In this document: positions 8,822-17,498 of the stretch, one piece after another
How positions within the stretch are numbered: position 1 is the stretch's first letter
Layout: every line of letters begins with the position of its first letter
Origin: an uncultured Acetobacteraceae bacterium
Lineage (GTDB): Bacteria; Pseudomonadota; Alphaproteobacteria; Acetobacterales; Acetobacteraceae
DNA length: 41,039 nt
Assembly: GCA_903895595.1 (NCBI GenBank)
Contig: CAITUP010000005.1
Coordinates: forward strand, 1 to 41,039
Reading direction: 5' to 3'
Notes under the pieces: generated by a model
Told to the model about the DNA's origin: nothing
Database searches by the model: none
Seen by the model: the letters and a program-made list of their open reading frames with translations, nothing else
Translations under genes and position numbers: made by a program

Positions 8822-9604
8822 TCAGAACATCGGCCCCCGGTTCGCGGCGCCGCCGTCAATCGTGATAATCGTGCCCGTCGTGTAGGCCGACTTATCCGAC
8901 GCCAGGAAGGCGACCATCGATCCGATTTCCTCCGGCGTGCCGGCGCGGCCCATGGGCAGGGGCTTCATCAGCTCCTCCCAACGCTCCGCGTCGCCCAGCC
9001 GGTCTTGCGCTCGTGTTTTCATGATCGTGACCAGCCGATCCGTCGCGATGGCGCCCGGGTTGATCCCGACCACCCGCAGCTTGTCGTCCCCGGCCGACCC
9101 GCCGAGCGCCTTGGTGAAGGCCATCAATGCGGCGTTGCCGGTGGAGCCGGCGATGTAGGTGCGATCCATCTTCTCCCCGGCGACGCCGAGCACGTTGACG
9201 ATCACGCCGCGGCCGCGGGATTTCATCTCGGCATAGAAACGGCGGCACATGTTGATGTAGCCGAACACTTTCAGGTCCCAGGCGGCGCGCCACCGGTCCT
9301 CGGTAATGGCCTGGAGGTCGCCGGCCGGGATGGCGCCGGCGTTGTTAACAAGGATGTCGATCCCGGCGTGTTCGGCGACCAGCTTGTCGATGTTGCGGCT
9401 GTCGGACAGGTCGTAGGCGTGGACCTGCACGTTCACGTTATGACGGGCTGCGATTTTCTGCCGGGCGCCTTCCAGATCCGCCAGCGTGCGGGAGACGAGG
9501 ATGACGTTGACGCCTTCCTCCGCCAGGCATTCCGCGCTGGCGAGGCCGATGCCTTTGGAGGCGCCGGTGATCAGGGCTGTTTTGCCCCGGAGATGCAGGT
9601 CCAT
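8822..9604 (-). CDS. SDR-fold protein lacking the canonical Ser and Lys of the active site
   Basis: This 260-residue SDR has a good cofactor motif (ALITGASKGIG, residues 10-20), NNAG (87-90), and a C-terminal TIDGG end. The active-site region is atypical. Where NxSS and YxxxK are expected, the sequence reads VNVLGVAG (no Ser at about 139-140) and Y150-I-A-G-S154, so the Lys is replaced by Ser. The pattern YIAGSTGNAALMAFTKALGG looks conserved enough to be a distinct subfamily rather than decay. The protein may bind NAD(P) without classical catalysis or use other residues. The ATG at 9604 has a GGGAG-type site. The longer frame upstream would run into the divergent antiporter gene and is not used. 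Confidence 0.85.
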   Translation of the reverse strand: MDLHLRGKTALITGASKGIGLASAECLAEEGVNVILVSRTLADLEGARQKIAARHNVNVQVHAYDLSDSRNIDKLVAEHAGIDILVNNAGAIPAGDLQAITEDRWRAAWDLKVFGYINMCRRFYAEMKSRGRGVIVNVLGVAGEKMDRTYIAGSTGNAALMAFTKALGGSAGDDKLRVVGINPGAIATDRLVTIMKTRAQDRLGDAERWEELMKPLPMGRAGTPEEIGSMVAFLASDKSAYTTGTIITIDGGAANRGPMF

Positions 9605-9659
9605 GGATTGCTCCCTCGGTTCTTGTATGATGTCTCCCGATAGAACGGCGGCCGCGCGC

Positions 9660-10826
9660 ATGCAAACCATCTCCCACACTGTCGCTTTGCTGGTGGTCGC
9701 GATCGTGGTCGCGATTTTGGCTCGCCGGATGCGGCTGCCGTACACGGTGGGGCTGGTGGTGACGGGGGCCGGGTTGGCGGCGCTGCATGCCGATGTCGGG
9801 ATCGGGCTGACGCACGAGTTCATCTACGCCATCGCGCTGCCGCCGCTGCTGTTCGAGGCCGCGTTGTTCATCCCCTGGCCCGAGTTGCGGCCGGATGCGG
9901 TGCCGATTTTGACTCTGGCGGTGCTGGGCACGGTCGTCTCGGCAGTGGCAGTGACAGCGGGCATGGTTTGGGCGCTGCACTGGCCGATGGCGGCGGCGGT
10001 GACGTTCGGGGTGCTGATCGCCGCGACCGATCCGGTGGCGGTGATCGCGCTGTTCAAGGACACCGGGATCGAGGGCCGCCTGCGCCTGCTGGTGGAAAGC
10101 GAGAGCCTGCTGAACGACGGCGTCGCGGCGGTGCTGTTCGCGCTGGTGCTGGTTTGGCTGGGCGGGGATGCGGTCACTCCGGCGGGCATCGCGCTGGCGT
10201 TGGCGAAAACGGCGGGCGGCGGCGTGCTGACCGGCTTGCTGTGCGGCGGGGTCGCCATCCTGGTCGCCGGCCGCACCACCGACCGCATGGTCGAAACCGC
10301 CGTCACCGTCGCTGCCGCTTATGGATCGTTCATGGCCGCCGAACAACTGCACATGTCCGGCGTCCTGGCGACCGTCGCGGCGGGGTTGTTGATGGGGAAT
10401 GTGGGCACGTTGACCAGGGATGAGCGACCCTTCGTTCTGGAATTCTGGACGTTCGCGGCCTTCATCGCCAACTCGCTGGTCTTCGTCCTGATCGGCGTCA
10501 CCGTTGCTCGCATTCCCTTCGCCACGTTCGGCGGTGTTGCAATGGCGGCGACCATCCTGATCGTGCTGCTCGGCCGCGCTTTGACGGTCTATCCGTTCTG
10601 CGCCGCGTTCCGGTGGTCGTGCTGGGCGATCCCGGCTGCCGAACAACACATCCTCTGGTGGGGCGGGCTGCGCGGGGCGCTCGGGTCGGCTTTGGCGCTG
10701 ACGGTGCCGGAGGCGACGCCGTTGCACGATCAGATCGTCATCGCGACGTTTGGAGTGGTGGCCTTCTCCGTCATTGCCCAGGGGGTCACGATGCAGCCGC
10801 TGCTCCGGCGGCTCGGGTTGCGTTAG
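9660..10826 (+). CDS. CPA1-type Na+/H+ (or K+/H+) antiporter, NhaP-like
   Basis: This is a 388-residue integral inner-membrane protein with about 12 hydrophobic segments. It has the CPA1 hallmarks ATDPVAVIALFKD (T123-D124-P125 ion-binding motif) and ESESLLNDG (about 146-154), plus a late GGLRGALGSALAL block. It exchanges a monovalent cation for protons, contributing to pH and salt homeostasis. It lacks a long cytoplasmic tail. The ATG at 9660 begins right at the first membrane segment; two upstream ATGs (9627, 9630) would add about 10 residues. The start is divergent from the SDR at 9604, sharing a 55-base promoter region. The 3' end overlaps the decayed PIN-like gene on the other strand. Confidence 0.9.
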   Translation: MQTISHTVALLVVAIVVAILARRMRLPYTVGLVVTGAGLAALHADVGIGLTHEFIYAIALPPLLFEAALFIPWPELRPDAVPILTLAVLGTVVSAVAVTAGMVWALHWPMAAAVTFGVLIAATDPVAVIALFKDTGIEGRLRLLVESESLLNDGVAAVLFALVLVWLGGDAVTPAGIALALAKTAGGGVLTGLLCGGVAILVAGRTTDRMVETAVTVAAAYGSFMAAEQLHMSGVLATVAAGLLMGNVGTLTRDERPFVLEFWTFAAFIANSLVFVLIGVTVARIPFATFGGVAMAATILIVLLGRALTVYPFCAAFRWSCWAIPAAEQHILWWGGLRGALGSALALTVPEATPLHDQIVIATFGVVAFSVIAQGVTMQPLLRRLGLR

Positions 10827-11124
10827 CGGAGTGGCGGCAACGTTGTTGTCGAACGCCCACAAAGGCCCGCCGCCGCTTCGGCGGACGAGGCAACGTCAGC
10901 GTCGTGTAGCTGCCCAGCGTTGCCGCTTCCAGGGCAGCCAAGATATCGGCGAAATTGCCCCGGATCGTTTCCCAATGCGAGGTTGTCAGCTCGATCGATG
11001 CGATCCGGCGTCCCGTTAGGTTTTGCTGATACCGAATGTTCCGGTCGGCGGTAATCATGGCATCGAAACCGGCCGCTTCCGCCGCAGCCAAAAGATCGCC
11101 GTTCGTCAGCGTGGACCAGCCCAT
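10786..11124 (-). pseudogene. 5'-truncated DUF5615-like PIN-fold toxin remnant
   Basis: The frame gives MGWSTLTNGDLLAAAEAAGFDAMITADRNIRYQQNLTGRR followed by a variable tail ending in TLPRPPKRRR. This is the C-terminal two thirds of small PIN-like nucleases (DUF5615), including the conserved 'TADRNIRYQQNL' block. The family start (a 'MRFLFDQGVP...' stretch of about 30 residues with the first catalytic Asp) is missing. The ATG at 11124 is only an internal Met exposed by a deletion that joins this gene out of frame to the DUF433 remnant upstream. It overlaps the antiporter gene's end by 41 bases. It is probably not functional. Confidence 0.7.
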
Positions 11125-11213
11125 ACCGGCAGACGCGTGCCTTTAACCAGCCACGCGCCCGAGACCTTGCCGGGAATGCGCTCAACGTCGGGGCAGCGGC
11201 TCCAGTCGATCAT
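11106..11213 (-). pseudogene. 3'-truncated DUF433 antitoxin-like gene
   Basis: Starting at ATG 11213, the frame reads MIDWSRCPDVERIPGKVSGAWLVKGTRLPV and then diverges to WAGPR and stops. This is the beginning of DUF433 proteins (about 75 residues, often annotated as the antitoxin-like partner of DUF5615/PIN proteins). The usual second half (helices after 'GTRVPV') is gone. The break is exactly where the PIN-like remnant begins, so a single deletion of roughly 200 bases removed the end of one gene and the start of the other. About 70 bases upstream (11214-11284) show nothing recognisable. Confidence 0.7.
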
Positions 11214-11284
11214 GACAGCCTCCAGATGACCGTACCGTAAAGCACGCGAAGGATGGGCACAAAAGAAATTCGTGGCCGAGGGTG

Positions 11285-11539
11285 TTAACGCGGCAGCAAC
11301 AGATCTGTAATGATCCGCACAACCTCCACATAGCTCCGCATGATGAACCCGCCGAACACCCCGCCGAGCACACCGGCCACGGCCCAGCCCCAGCCAAAAC
11401 CGGCGATGGCGGCCCAAATCCCGGCTATCGCGATGACGGCCCCCACGCCAATGGCCATCGCGTTGCCGTATCGCACCAAGAGCCGGACGACCGGATACAT
11501 TTTATCCGGGTCCGGCAACGCGCCATATTCGTCGGACAC
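11285..11539 (-). CDS. Small membrane protein of unknown function
   Basis: This 84-residue protein has a short charged N-terminus (MSDEYGALPDPDKMYPVVR) and two hydrophobic segments, about residues 28-48 (AMAIGVGAVIAIAGIWAAIA) and 52-70 (WAVAGVLGGVFGGFI). They are separated by a Gly-rich turn, followed by an amphipathic tail. This suggests a two-helix inner-membrane hairpin. It is the last gene of the operon that starts at 14275 and follows the preceding gene by 4 bases. No family is recognised. It might anchor or accompany the FAD oxidoreductase encoded two genes upstream, but that is only suggested by position. Confidence 0.7.
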   Translation of the reverse strand: MSDEYGALPDPDKMYPVVRLLVRYGNAMAIGVGAVIAIAGIWAAIAGFGWGWAVAGVLGGVFGGFIMRSYVEVVRIITDLLLPR

Positions 11540-11543
11540 GGGC

Positions 11544-12056
11544 CTACTTCGCCTCCACCAGACGCGGCGTCAGTGGCTTGCAGACGCGCACGCCCTTGCG
11601 GCCGATCAACGCCATCGCATCGTCCAGGCGCGCGACCACGCCGATGGCGCGGCGTTCGGAGCTCTGATCGAGGCCGACCGACTGCATCCAGCGCAGCGGC
11701 ACGTCACCCGCGTCGGCGCCGTCCTCCACCACGATCAGGGCGCCGTCCATGGGCACGTCGGGGGTTTCCGGCACGCCGTCGAAGACGTTGCGGTACCAGT
11801 TGTTCATCAGCTCCCGCCATTCCCCGGTGCCGCCCGGGCCGGCTTTGGCGGTGTAGGCGGCGGAGGCGAACACCTCGGGCCCGTCCACCTGATGCAGGGC
11901 GACGAAGGGGGAGGCGGATTGGCTGAGCGATTCAAAACGTTGCGTCGCGCGGATCCCCGGAATGGAGATCAGCTTGTGCATGTGGGAAAGGTACCAAGCG
12001 TCCCATTCCACCCGCCGGTCGGTCGCGATCAGCGCCATTTCCACCATATAAATCAT
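11544..12056 (-). CDS. Hypothetical protein, probable dimeric alpha/beta-barrel (EthD-like) fold
   Basis: This 170-residue soluble protein begins MIYMVEMALIATDRRVEWDA, with WYLSHMHKLISIPGIRATQRFE soon after. The pattern 'W..WY..H...L..IPG...QRF' is that of EthD-like/dimeric alpha-beta barrel proteins that often accompany catabolic oxidoreductases. The second half (DGALIVVEDGADAGDVPLRW) is less typical. The start overlaps the end of the FAD oxidoreductase gene by four bases (ATGA), indicating translational coupling. A role in handling a substrate or product of that operon is inferred; no reaction can be assigned. Confidence 0.65.
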   Translation of the reverse strand: MIYMVEMALIATDRRVEWDAWYLSHMHKLISIPGIRATQRFESLSQSASPFVALHQVDGPEVFASAAYTAKAGPGGTGEWRELMNNWYRNVFDGVPETPDVPMDGALIVVEDGADAGDVPLRWMQSVGLDQSSERRAIGVVARLDDAMALIGRKGVRVCKPLTPRLVEAK

Positions 12057-13456
12057 TGTTTCGCACCCTTCGCCACGTGTTCGGCCGCTCGGAATCCGAA
12101 CACCGCCGCTTTACTGAGGCCGCCCGTATACCCGATCGCGGGCCCGCCTTCGATCCCGCCCGTCGCGGCACCGGCGGCATACAGGCCGGGGATCGCCTCG
12201 CCCGCTTCGGACAGCACCCGCGCATCGGCATCGATACGAATGCCGCCCATCGTGTAGGTGATGCCGGCGCAGGCCGGGATGGCAACGAAGGGCGCTTTCA
12301 GGATCGGCATCGGCTTGAACCGGTCGGTGGTGCGCGGCGGGGTGAGGCCGCCGAAATCGCCGGACGCGCAGGCTTTGTTGTAGGCGGCCACCGTGGCTTC
12401 CAGCCCGTCCGGGTCCAACCCGGCGACGCCCGCAAGCTCCCGCAACGTGCTACCCCGGAAAATGGTGCCGCCGGCCCGCTCCAGCGCCGGGTTGGCGGGG
12501 ATGCGGGCAGAGCGGCCCGGACCCTCCCAAATCGGGGTGTCCAGCACCAGCGTGGCGCAGAGGGGGTCGGCGCCGCGAGCGATCATGTTGGCCATGTTCA
12601 CGCCGCCCGCGCCTTCGTTCACAAAGCGCTGGCCGGCGTGGTTCACGACGATGGCAGCGGTCGCGATGCCGTCGAGTTCCGGATACGGCCAGACCTTGTC
12701 GTTCACCATGGACTCGCGGTGCAGCAGGTGGCCGTAGAAGCAATCGAGGTCGGTGATCGCCGCGCCGGCCTCCCGCGCCATGCGCATCCCGTCGCCCATG
12801 CCGGTGGCGCCGCCGCGCTGCTTTACGGCTTCCGGGTTGGGCATAATGTGCTGGCGGATCAGGTGGATGTTGGATTGGAAGCCGCCGTCGGCGATGACGA
12901 CCGCCGATGCGGTAAAGCGGGTCGCGACGCCGGCAACCGTCGCCTCCAGCCCCATGACGCGGCCGTTTTCCAGGATCAGCCGCTCGGCCTTCGCCCCCAG
13001 CAACAGCGTGCCGCCCAGCTTGCGCAGCCGGTCGGTCAGCGTGCGCAGCATTACGTCCGGGCCGCGGCCCTTCCAGTCGATGCCGGCCACCAGCGCGCGC
13101 GGCGGTGCCATGGTCCAGGCCAGATAGGATTGCGAACCGGAGCGGATGAACCGCACGCCCTGCACCCGCAGCCAGTCGATGACCTTGCCGCATTGTTCCA
13201 CCAGCACCTGCGCCAGCGCCGGATCGGTGTAGCCGCGCGTGTTCAGGGCGATGCCGGCCTGGATGTTGGCCGCCGGCTCCTTGGGGTCGACGTAGCCGAC
13301 ATGGACGATGCCGCCGGACCAGCGCGTGTTGCACTTGTAGTCCGGCACCTCCCCCTTTTCGAGGACGACGACGCGCAGGCCTTTCTCGGCTGCTCGGGTG
13401 GCGGCGACGATGCCGGCGATCCCGCCGCCGACGACAATCATATCGTATGTGTTCAT
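12053..13456 (-). CDS. FAD-dependent oxidoreductase, fumarate reductase/tricarballylate dehydrogenase type
   Basis: This 467-residue flavoprotein has the FAD Rossmann motif GGGIAGIVAATRAAEKG (residues 9-25) with the acidic end VVLEKG. It has a capping domain, and C-terminal FAD contacts in YTMGGIRIDADARVL and GLYAAGAATGGIEGGPAIGYTGG. This is the FrdA/SdhA/TcuA (FAD_binding_2) family without fumarate reductase's heme or quinol partners, so it is a soluble dehydrogenase/reductase of an organic acid or enone. It sits in an operon with an SDR (upstream, 9-base gap), an EthD-like protein (4-base overlap) and a small membrane protein. The set looks like a catabolic module of unknown substrate. Confidence 0.85.
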   Translation of the reverse strand: MNTYDMIVVGGGIAGIVAATRAAEKGLRVVVLEKGEVPDYKCNTRWSGGIVHVGYVDPKEPAANIQAGIALNTRGYTDPALAQVLVEQCGKVIDWLRVQGVRFIRSGSQSYLAWTMAPPRALVAGIDWKGRGPDVMLRTLTDRLRKLGGTLLLGAKAERLILENGRVMGLEATVAGVATRFTASAVVIADGGFQSNIHLIRQHIMPNPEAVKQRGGATGMGDGMRMAREAGAAITDLDCFYGHLLHRESMVNDKVWPYPELDGIATAAIVVNHAGQRFVNEGAGGVNMANMIARGADPLCATLVLDTPIWEGPGRSARIPANPALERAGGTIFRGSTLRELAGVAGLDPDGLEATVAAYNKACASGDFGGLTPPRTTDRFKPMPILKAPFVAIPACAGITYTMGGIRIDADARVLSEAGEAIPGLYAAGAATGGIEGGPAIGYTGGLSKAAVFGFRAAEHVAKGAKQ

Positions 13457-13465
13457 GAGGGGTAT

Positions 13466-14275
13466 TTATGCCGGCATCAGCTGCGTTCCGCCATCCACCC
13501 GCAGCACCTGGCCAGTGACGAATTCGCCCATCGGCCCCGCGAACAGCGCGACGGCCCGAGCAACCTCATCCACCAGGGCGATGCGTTCGAGCGTGCCCTC
13601 GGTCGCCAAGCGGGTGGGATCGACCGCGCGCGTGTTCAGGAACCGCCCCGTTCGTGTGTCGCCCGGCGCGATGCTGTTGGCGGTGACGTTGAAGGGCCGC
13701 AATTGCGCGGCGAGGCAACGGGTGTAGTGAATCGCCCCGGCCTTGGCCGTCGCGTAGATCGCGCCATTGGTGCGTCCGCCGTAAGCGGCGATGGAGCCGA
13801 TCGTGACGATCCGGCCGGATCGGCGCTCCATCATCCCCCGCGCGACCACCTGACAGACAAAGATGGTGCTGATCAAATTCCGGTCGATCACCGATCTGAC
13901 GTCTTCCTGCTTTACCATGATGGCGTCGTTCGGATCGGGCTTGCCGCCCGCCGCCGCGATGTCGCCGCCCGCATTGTGCACGAGGATATGCAAGGTTCCC
14001 AGGCTCTCGGCCTGCGCGACGACCCGCTCCACCTGATCCATCTGCGTCAGGTCGCCGAGTACCGGGGTGGTGCGGACGTTGTGTTCGGCGGCGATCTGGG
14101 CGGCGGTGTCGGTGAGGGTGGTGCCCTCGCCGTATTCCGATGGCCCGTTCTCCCGCATGCCGTGCACCGCGATGTCGCAGCCGAGGGACGCCAGCGTTTC
14201 GGCGAAGGCGCGCCCCAGGCCGCGGCCAGCTCCGGTGACGAGGGCGACTTGGCCGGTAAGGGGGCGATCGGTCAT
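13466..14275 (-). CDS. Short-chain dehydrogenase/reductase, first gene of the FAD-oxidoreductase operon
   Basis: This 269-residue classical SDR has the TGAGRGLGR cofactor motif (about residues 15-23) and HNAGG. Its catalytic Ser is in TIGSIAAYGG and catalytic Tyr/Lys are in YATAKAG. The ending VLRVDGGTQLMPA is typical. An inserted loop (NGPSEYGEGTTLTDTAAQ) near residue 45 is longer than in FabG, which suggests a specialised substrate. The ATG at 14275 was preferred over an upstream frame start at 14338, which would add residues unlike any SDR. It is followed after 9 bases by the FAD oxidoreductase, so the two probably act on consecutive steps. Confidence 0.85.
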   Translation of the reverse strand: MTDRPLTGQVALVTGAGRGLGRAFAETLASLGCDIAVHGMRENGPSEYGEGTTLTDTAAQIAAEHNVRTTPVLGDLTQMDQVERVVAQAESLGTLHILVHNAGGDIAAAGGKPDPNDAIMVKQEDVRSVIDRNLISTIFVCQVVARGMMERRSGRIVTIGSIAAYGGRTNGAIYATAKAGAIHYTRCLAAQLRPFNVTANSIAPGDTRTGRFLNTRAVDPTRLATEGTLERIALVDEVARAVALFAGPMGEFVTGQVLRVDGGTQLMPA

Positions 14276-14380
14276 GGCGGGGCATCCTTGGTCGGTGGAG
14301 CGGCCACCATAGACCGTGCATCCGAACGATCCACCCATGCCGGCTTGACCAGGCGCCCGTCACCGGGCACCGAATGGGGC

Positions 14381-14800
14381 ATGAGCGACCTCCGTAATCC
14401 CGTCCCCATCTTCGGCCACCCGCCCAGCATCGACGATATCGCCGACATGGCGGAGCGTGCGCTGGCCACCATGCCGCGCCGCCTGTCCAAACACGTCCGC
14501 GGCGTCGGCATCAGCGTCGAGGATATGCCCGACGACGACACCCTCGACGATCTGGATATCGAGTCCGGGTGGGAACTGACCGGCCTTTACCGCGGCACAC
14601 CGCTGACGGAACGCAGCGTGATGGACAACGCGCGTGATCCCGATCTGATTTTCCTGTACCGGGAGCCGATCCTGCTGGAATGGATCGAGACCGGGGTCGA
14701 TCTGTACAGCCTCGTCCGCAACGTGGTGGTGCACGAAATCGCGCACCACTTCGGCTTCACGGACGCGGAGATCGCGGCGATCGAGCAGGAGATGGAATAG
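14381..14800 (+). CDS. Small zinc metallopeptidase-like protein (minimal MMP-like/zincin domain)
   Basis: This 139-residue cytosolic protein ends with the zincin signature HEIAHHFGFTDAEI (HExxH, with E two residues after the first H). The preceding region (PILLEWIETGVDLYSLVRNVVVHE) matches the family annotated as 'metallopeptidase family protein' with a minimal MMP-like domain, typically 115-140 residues. The N-terminal part (DIADMAERALATMP...VEDMPDDDTLDDL) is also typical. The biological substrate is unknown. The frame is open far upstream, but the ATG at 14381 fits the family start; a GAATGGGGC stretch precedes it without a strong ribosome site. It is convergent with ppdK, with 21 bases between stops. 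Confidence 0.85.
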   Translation: MSDLRNPVPIFGHPPSIDDIADMAERALATMPRRLSKHVRGVGISVEDMPDDDTLDDLDIESGWELTGLYRGTPLTERSVMDNARDPDLIFLYREPILLEWIETGVDLYSLVRNVVVHEIAHHFGFTDAEIAAIEQEME

Positions 14801-14821
14801 GGGCGGCGACCCGCTACCGGA

Positions 14822-17491
14822 TCAAGCCGTCCGGTCGCCACCAACCCCCAACGCCGCCTGCGCCGCTGCCAGACGCGCCACCGGCACGCGGTAGGGGCTG
14901 CAGGACACGTAATCCAGCCCGACGCTCTCGCAGAACGCGATGGAGGCCGGGTCGCCGCCATGCTCCCCGCAGATGCCGAGCTTCAGGCCGTTTTTGGTTT
15001 TGCGGCCTTTCTCGGCGGCGATGCGGACCATTTCGCCCACGCCTTCCACGTCGATGGACACGAACGGGTCCTTCGCCAGGATGCCGGCGTCGATATAGGC
15101 GGGCAGGAACTTGCCGGCGTCGTCGCGCGACAGGCCGAACACGGTCTGGGTCAGGTCGTTGGTGCCGAAGCTGAAGAAATCGGCGACTTCCGCGATCTGG
15201 CCGGCCAGCATCGCGGCGCGGGGGAGTTCGATCATCGTCCCGACACTGTATTCGATGGAGCGGCCGGCTTCGGCGAACACCTCGGCGGCCACTTTCTCCA
15301 CCTGGGCGCGGGTGATTTCCAGTTCTTTGCGAGTGGCGATCAGCGGGATCATGATCTCCGGCACTGGCGCTTTGCCGGTTTCCTTGGCGACCAGGATTGC
15401 GCCCTCGAAGATTGCGCGGGCCTGCATCTCGTAGATTTCTGGGTAGGTGATCCCGAGGCGGCAGCCGCGATGCCCGAGCATGGGGTTGGCTTCGGAGAGT
15501 TCTTCGACGCGGCGCTTCATGGTGTCGAAATCGGTGCCGAGGGACTCGGCCACTTCCGCGATTTCCGCGTCGGCGTGCGGCAGGAATTCGTGCAGCGGCG
15601 GATCGAGCAGGCGGATCGTCACCGGCAACGGCGCCATGATGGTGAACAGGCGGCGGAAATCCTCCCGCTGGAAGGGCAGCAGGCGCTCCAGGGCGGCGCG
15701 GCGGCCGGCTTCGGTGCCGGCGACGATCATCTGGCGGACGGCGCCGATGCGTTCCGGGTCGAAGAACATGTGTTCGGTACGGCAGAGACCGATGCCCTCG
15801 GCGCCGAATTTCACGGCGGTTTCGGCGTCCAGCGGGGTTTCCGCGTTGGTGCGGACACCCATGCGGCGGAAGGAGTCCGCCCAGGTCATCAGCGTGCCGA
15901 AATCGCCGGACATGGCGGGTTCGATCATCGCGACGGAACCTTGGAAGACCTCGCCGGTCGCGCCATCCAGGGTGATGGTCTCGCCGGCCCGCACGGTCTT
16001 GCCGCCGGTCGTCAGCGTTTGCCCGTTGTAGTCCACCGCGATGCCGCCGGCACCCGCGACGCAGGGCCGGCCCATGCCGCGCGCGACCACGGCGGCGTGG
16101 GAGGTCATGCCGCCGCGAGTGGTCAGAATGCCGCGGGCGGCGTGCATGCCATGGATATCTTCGGGGCTGGTTTCGATCCGCACCAGGATAACCGCCTCGC
16201 CCTTCAATGCGCGGCTTTCGGCCTCATCGGCATTGAACACCACGGCGCCGACGGCGGCACCGGGGCTGGCGGGCAGGCCCTTGGCGAGCAACACGCGCGG
16301 CGCCTTCGGGTCCAGAGTCGGGTGCAGGAGTTGGTCCAGCGACGAAGGATTGACGCGGCGGACGGCCTCGGCCCGGTCGATCAGGCCGGCATTGGCCATT
16401 TCGACCGCCATGCGGAGCGACGCCGCGGCGGTGCGTTTGCCGTTGCGGGTTTGCAGCATGTACAGCTTGTTGCGCTGGACCGTGAACTCGATGTCCTGCA
16501 TGTCCTTGTAATGGCGTTCCAGCGTTTCGCGGACTTCCATCAGCTCGGCGTAGGCGTTGGGCATCGCGGTTTCCAACGGCACTTCGCCCGGCTTGGCGCG
16601 CAGGTTGGACAGCGGCTGCGGCGTGCGGATGCCGGCGACGACGTCCTCACCCTGCGCGTTCACCAGATACTCGCCGTAGAAAATGTTCTCGCCGGTCGAG
16701 GGGTCGCGGGTGAAGCAAACGCCCGTGGCGCAGTCGTGGCCCATGTTGCCAAACACCATCGCCTGCACGTTGACGGCGGTGCCCCAGTCGGCGGGGATGT
16801 CGTGCAGACGGCGATAGGTGTTGGCGCGCGGGTTTTCCCACGATCCGAACACGGCGCCCACAGCGGCCCAAAGCTGCTCGCGCGGGTCCTGCGGGAACGG
16901 CTTGCCAGTTTCCTCGGCCACCAGGTCCTTGTAGCCCTCGACCACGTTCTGCCAGTCGGCGGCGGTCAGATCAGTGTCTTCCACGACGGCGGCTTCGATT
17001 TTGGCCTGTTCGATGATTTCCTCGAACCGGTGATGATCGACGCCGAGCACGACGGAGCCGAACATCTGGATGAAACGGCGGTAGGAGTCCCAGGCGAACC
17101 GGTCGTCGTTGGCGGATGCGGCCAAGCCGGCGACGGTGGCGTCGTTCAGGCCGAGGTTCAGGACCGTATCCATCATGCCCGGCATCGACACGCGGGCGCC
17201 GGAGCGGACGGAGACCAGCAGCGGCTTGGTGGAATCGCCGAAGGTGAGCCCGACGGCTTCCTCGACCCGTTTGAGCGCGTCGTTGACCTGACCGGTCAAC
17301 TCATCCGGGTAGCGGCGGCCGTTCTTGTAAAATTCTGTGCAGAGGTCGGTGGTAATCGTAAAGCCGGGCGGCACGGGCAGTCCGATGCTGGCCATTTCCG
17401 CGAGGTTGGCGCCCTTCCCGCCCAGCAGGTTGCGCATGTCCGACCGGCCTTCGTTGAGGCCGGCTCCGAAAGAATAGACCCATTTTGCCAT
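14822..17491 (-). CDS. ppdK: Pyruvate, phosphate dikinase
   Basis: This 889-residue cytosolic enzyme interconverts pyruvate + ATP + Pi and phosphoenolpyruvate + AMP + PPi, a gluconeogenic/anaplerotic step. All parts are visible. The N-terminal ATP-grasp region begins KWVYSFGAGLNEG and LLGGKGANLAEM. The swivelling phospho-His domain has GGMTSHAAVVARGMGRPCVAG (catalytic His and regulatory Thr, about residue 455). The C-terminal PEP/pyruvate TIM barrel has GIGLCRTEHMFF and the catalytic Cys in GICGEHGGDP. Length is normal. The ATG at 17491 was chosen; the longer frame runs back into glyS. It lies 7 bases after glyS and is probably co-transcribed with glyQ and glyS, an arrangement common in alphaproteobacteria. 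Confidence 0.96.
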   Translation of the reverse strand: MAKWVYSFGAGLNEGRSDMRNLLGGKGANLAEMASIGLPVPPGFTITTDLCTEFYKNGRRYPDELTGQVNDALKRVEEAVGLTFGDSTKPLLVSVRSGARVSMPGMMDTVLNLGLNDATVAGLAASANDDRFAWDSYRRFIQMFGSVVLGVDHHRFEEIIEQAKIEAAVVEDTDLTAADWQNVVEGYKDLVAEETGKPFPQDPREQLWAAVGAVFGSWENPRANTYRRLHDIPADWGTAVNVQAMVFGNMGHDCATGVCFTRDPSTGENIFYGEYLVNAQGEDVVAGIRTPQPLSNLRAKPGEVPLETAMPNAYAELMEVRETLERHYKDMQDIEFTVQRNKLYMLQTRNGKRTAAASLRMAVEMANAGLIDRAEAVRRVNPSSLDQLLHPTLDPKAPRVLLAKGLPASPGAAVGAVVFNADEAESRALKGEAVILVRIETSPEDIHGMHAARGILTTRGGMTSHAAVVARGMGRPCVAGAGGIAVDYNGQTLTTGGKTVRAGETITLDGATGEVFQGSVAMIEPAMSGDFGTLMTWADSFRRMGVRTNAETPLDAETAVKFGAEGIGLCRTEHMFFDPERIGAVRQMIVAGTEAGRRAALERLLPFQREDFRRLFTIMAPLPVTIRLLDPPLHEFLPHADAEIAEVAESLGTDFDTMKRRVEELSEANPMLGHRGCRLGITYPEIYEMQARAIFEGAILVAKETGKAPVPEIMIPLIATRKELEITRAQVEKVAAEVFAEAGRSIEYSVGTMIELPRAAMLAGQIAEVADFFSFGTNDLTQTVFGLSRDDAGKFLPAYIDAGILAKDPFVSIDVEGVGEMVRIAAEKGRKTKNGLKLGICGEHGGDPASIAFCESVGLDYVSCSPYRVPVARLAAAQAALGVGGDRTA

Positions 17492-17498
17492 GATCGTA

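Noticed and set aside
9438..10862. 474-residue minus-strand frame opposite the antiporter
   Set aside because: It is Arg/Gln/His-rich, typical of antisense frames of membrane-protein genes. No function is plausible.
12056..14800. 914-residue plus-strand frame
   Set aside because: It runs antisense to the FAD oxidoreductase and SDR genes, with low-complexity His/Arg/Gly content. Only its last 139 codons (14381-14800) are a real gene.
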